A DNA stretch of 64,000 bases from Marinithermofilum abyssi. GTDB taxonomy: Bacteria; Bacillota; Bacilli; Thermoactinomycetales; DSM-45169. The first letter of the stretch is position 1. Each line of letters starts with the position of its first letter. The notes under the pieces were generated by a model that saw only the letters and a list, made by a program, of their open reading frames with translations, was not told the DNA's origin and searched no databases. Shown here piece after piece: positions 62,408 to 64,000 of the stretch. A program made the position numbers and the translations under genes. Location of the stretch: positions 225,376 to 289,375 of the forward strand of contig NZ_BMHQ01000005.1 in the NCBI RefSeq assembly GCF_014641195.1. Direction: 5' to 3'.

Positions 62408-63694
62408 TCAGATCAGCAGATTGAACAGCGTCGGATTTTTGTTGAGTTCCATATACTGAATACCTTTTTCTTCCATGCGACGGATCAGCGGCTCATAATC
62501 CTCTTTTCGCTTCAGCTCAATCCCCACCAGAGCGGGACCTTTCTCTTTGCTGTTTCGTTTGATGTATTCAAAGCGGGTGATATCATCATCCGGTCCCAGC
62601 ACCTCTGCGACAAACTCGCGCAACGCTCCCGCCCGCTGTGGAAAGTTGACGGTAAAATAATGCTTCAAACCTTCATAAATCAGGGAGCGTTCTTGGATCT
62701 CCTGCATCCGGTTGATATCATTGTTACCGCCGCTTAGGATGCAGACCACGTTCTTGCCACGGATCTCTTCTTTAAACAAATCCAGTGCGGCGATGGACAA
62801 AGCCCCGGCCGGCTCGGCAACGATGGCATTCTCGTTGTAAAGTTCCAAAATCGTCGTACATACTTTTCCCTCCGCCACCGTGACAAACGTGTCCACCATT
62901 TCCTTGCAGATCTCGTAGTTGATGCTGCCCACCCGGCGGACAGCTGCTCCGTCCACAAATTTTTCGATCCGTTCCAAGTCAACCACTTGACCGGAATCCA
63001 CAGAGGCCTTCATCCCAGGGGCTCCGGCCGGCTCCACTCCGATCACCTTGGTGCAGGGACTTAAGCTCTTCACATAGGAAGCCACACCTGCGGCCAGCCC
63101 GCCGCCGCCAATGCCGACGAACAAATAGTCCACCGGTTCCGTCACATCGTTCAAAATTTCCAATCCGATGGTTCCCTGCCCGGCGATCGTCATGGGGTCC
63201 TCAAAGGGATGAATGAAGGGCATTTCCCTTTCCTCACTCATGCGGAGCGCCTCCGCCAAAGCGTCGTCAAAGGTATCCCCTGTCAGAATCACTTCCACCT
63301 GATCGCCGCCAAACCGTTTCACCTGAGTGACTTTCTGGTTGGGTGTGGTATTGGGCATAAAGATCTTGCCGTGGATCTTCAACACTTGACAGGAATACGC
63401 CACTCCCTGCGCGTGGTTCCCCGCGCTGGCACAGACGACACCGTTGTTCCGCTTTGCCTCGGGCAGATGCCGGATCGCATTGTAGGCTCCCCGGATTTTA
63501 AAAGACCGCACTACTTGCAGGTCTTCCCTTTTCAAAAACAAACGGCAGTCGTACCGATTAGAAAGAACTGCATTGTGCTGCAACGGTGTATGCTGAACGA
63601 TGTCCTTCAACAAATGGTTGGCAAAAATCACATCTTCGACCGTTACCTTCACTTCCGACTCCTTGGTTGCCTCCACTTCCGATCTTTGTTGCAA
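62408..63694 (-). CDS. ilvA: Threonine ammonia-lyase (biosynthetic)
   Basis: PLP enzyme converting threonine to 2-oxobutanoate, first step of isoleucine synthesis. The 428-residue protein has the PLP lysine in VVRSFKIRGAYNAI near residue 65, SAGNHAQGVA near 92, the phosphate loop GIGGGGLAAGV near 195, and SGGNND near 320. The C-terminal ACT-like regulatory domain (about 340-428, with YFTVNFPQRAGALREFV) is single, as in B. subtilis, shorter than the E. coli enzyme. TTG start with GGAGG eight bases upstream. Stands alone. Confidence 0.96.
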   Translation of the reverse strand: MQQRSEVEATKESEVKVTVEDVIFANHLLKDIVQHTPLQHNAVLSNRYDCRLFLKREDLQVVRSFKIRGAYNAIRHLPEAKRNNGVVCASAGNHAQGVAYSCQVLKIHGKIFMPNTTPNQKVTQVKRFGGDQVEVILTGDTFDDALAEALRMSEEREMPFIHPFEDPMTIAGQGTIGLEILNDVTEPVDYLFVGIGGGGLAAGVASYVKSLSPCTKVIGVEPAGAPGMKASVDSGQVVDLERIEKFVDGAAVRRVGSINYEICKEMVDTFVTVAEGKVCTTILELYNENAIVAEPAGALSIAALDLFKEEIRGKNVVCILSGGNNDINRMQEIQERSLIYEGLKHYFTVNFPQRAGALREFVAEVLGPDDDITRFEYIKRNSKEKGPALVGIELKRKEDYEPLIRRMEEKGIQYMELNKNPTLFNLLI

Positions 63695-63723
63695 TGTACA
63701 TGCCTCCGGTTGCTTTTCGAACC

Positions 63724-63754
63724 ATTATACAACGAACCCCCCGGTATCATGCAA
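63724..63754 (-). promoter_or_regulatory. Probable sigma-A promoter of ilvA
   Basis: Perfect -10 TATAAT (63724-63729); the best -35, TTGCAT (63749-63754), is 19 bases away. The IS end at 63776 lies just upstream. Confidence 0.5.
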
Positions 63755-63775
63755 TCACTTTTCTCATTGTTTTAA

Positions 63776-63834
63776 TTGACACTCCTACGCCTGAAGACGT
63801 GGGATTCTTGGTTCTTCCTGCCGGCTCTTACCGT
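63776..63834 (-). repeat. IS200/IS605 right end (TCAA type)
   Basis: TTGACACTCCTACGCC...CGTGGGATTCTTGG: on the minus strand the element ends GGAGTGTCAA, the same end as at 40885 and 54477. It lies downstream of the partial tnpB and includes an imperfect hairpin CCCACG/CGTAGG. Confidence 0.7.
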
Positions 63835-63876
63835 ACAGTCCCCAAGCTGACACCGTGTGTCCCACGGCCAAATACG

Positions 63877-64000
63877 TTATCCTGCGGGCTTTAATCCTTC
63901 CTTGAGGATGTTTTTCGCCGCATTGAGATCCCGGTCGTGGTGAATACCGCATGCGGGACAGGTCCACTCCCGCACGTTCAGCTTTTTCACCTCTTTGTTT
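63877..64000 (-). CDS. tnpB: TnpB, C-terminal part (cut by window end)
   Basis: The last 41 codons of a Tnp[21 protein letters not shown] and [20 protein letters not shown], then stop. This is the second half of the zinc finger (CPACG) and the final RuvC aspartate (DRDLNAAKN). No defect is seen in this part. The 3' region up to 63776 should encode its guide RNA. Whether tnpA is present cannot be seen. Confidence 0.88.
   Translation of the reverse strand, partial: NKEVKKLNVREWTCPACGIHHDRDLNAAKNILKEGLKPAG

Overview
The window comes from a spore-forming Firmicute of the order Bacillales. Evidence is spoVM, a gerA/B/C-type germination operon, prkC/prpC, strong AAGGAGG-type ribosome binding sites and sigma-A promoters. 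A Thermoactinomycetaceae-like organism (Kroppenstedtia/Desmospora type) is my best guess from protein flavour and base composition; this is inference, not shown. Almost all genes lie on the minus strand.

Region 1 (1-25.7 kb) is a housekeeping block in the order known from the Bacillus subtilis yloC-sdaAA region. Read along the minus strand it runs yloC, remA, gmk, rpoZ, coaBC, priA, def, fmt, rsmB, (GAF protein, gerA, gerB, gerC), rlmN, prpC, prkC, rsgA, rpe, (thiT), thiN, spoVM, with rpmB on the plus strand, then yloU, fakA, (degV/fakB), sdaAB and sdaAA, which is cut by the window start. Genes in brackets are insertions relative to B. subtilis.

Region 2 (25.9-32.5 kb) holds an APC amino-acid permease and a glycerol regulon glpF-glpK-glpP-glpD. 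The glpF leader carries a sigma-A promoter, a near-perfect cre site and a GlpP-type terminator hairpin.

Region 3 (32.8-49 kb) has a small hypothetical gene, a galactose operon (galT-galK-galE, a creatinase-like pseudo-peptidase and a ROK regulator) diverging from a phosphoglucomutase gene, a complete IS200/IS605 element (tnpA+tnpB) beside an IS1182-type remnant, pgi, and the PTS-dependent dihydroxyacetone kinase genes dhaK-dhaL-dhaM.

Region 4 (46.7-51.9 kb) is a catabolic unit: class III aminotransferase, agmatinase-family ureohydrolase, sodium:solute symporter and a PAS/sigma-54 activator. A textbook -24/-12 sigma-54 promoter lies between activator and symporter. I read it as uptake and degradation of a guanidino compound such as 4-guanidinobutyrate or agmatine.

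Region 5 (52-64 kb) is a looser accessory stretch: a PcsB/CwlO-like CHAP hydrolase, a 1-Cys peroxiredoxin, a frameshifted tnpB with IS fragments, an NhaC antiporter, a DUF2935 protein, an N-terminally extended superoxide dismutase, several tiny genes, several decaying genes (zinc ribbon, DUF326 copper-binding protein, haloacid dehalogenase remnant), ilvA, and another tnpB cut by the window end.
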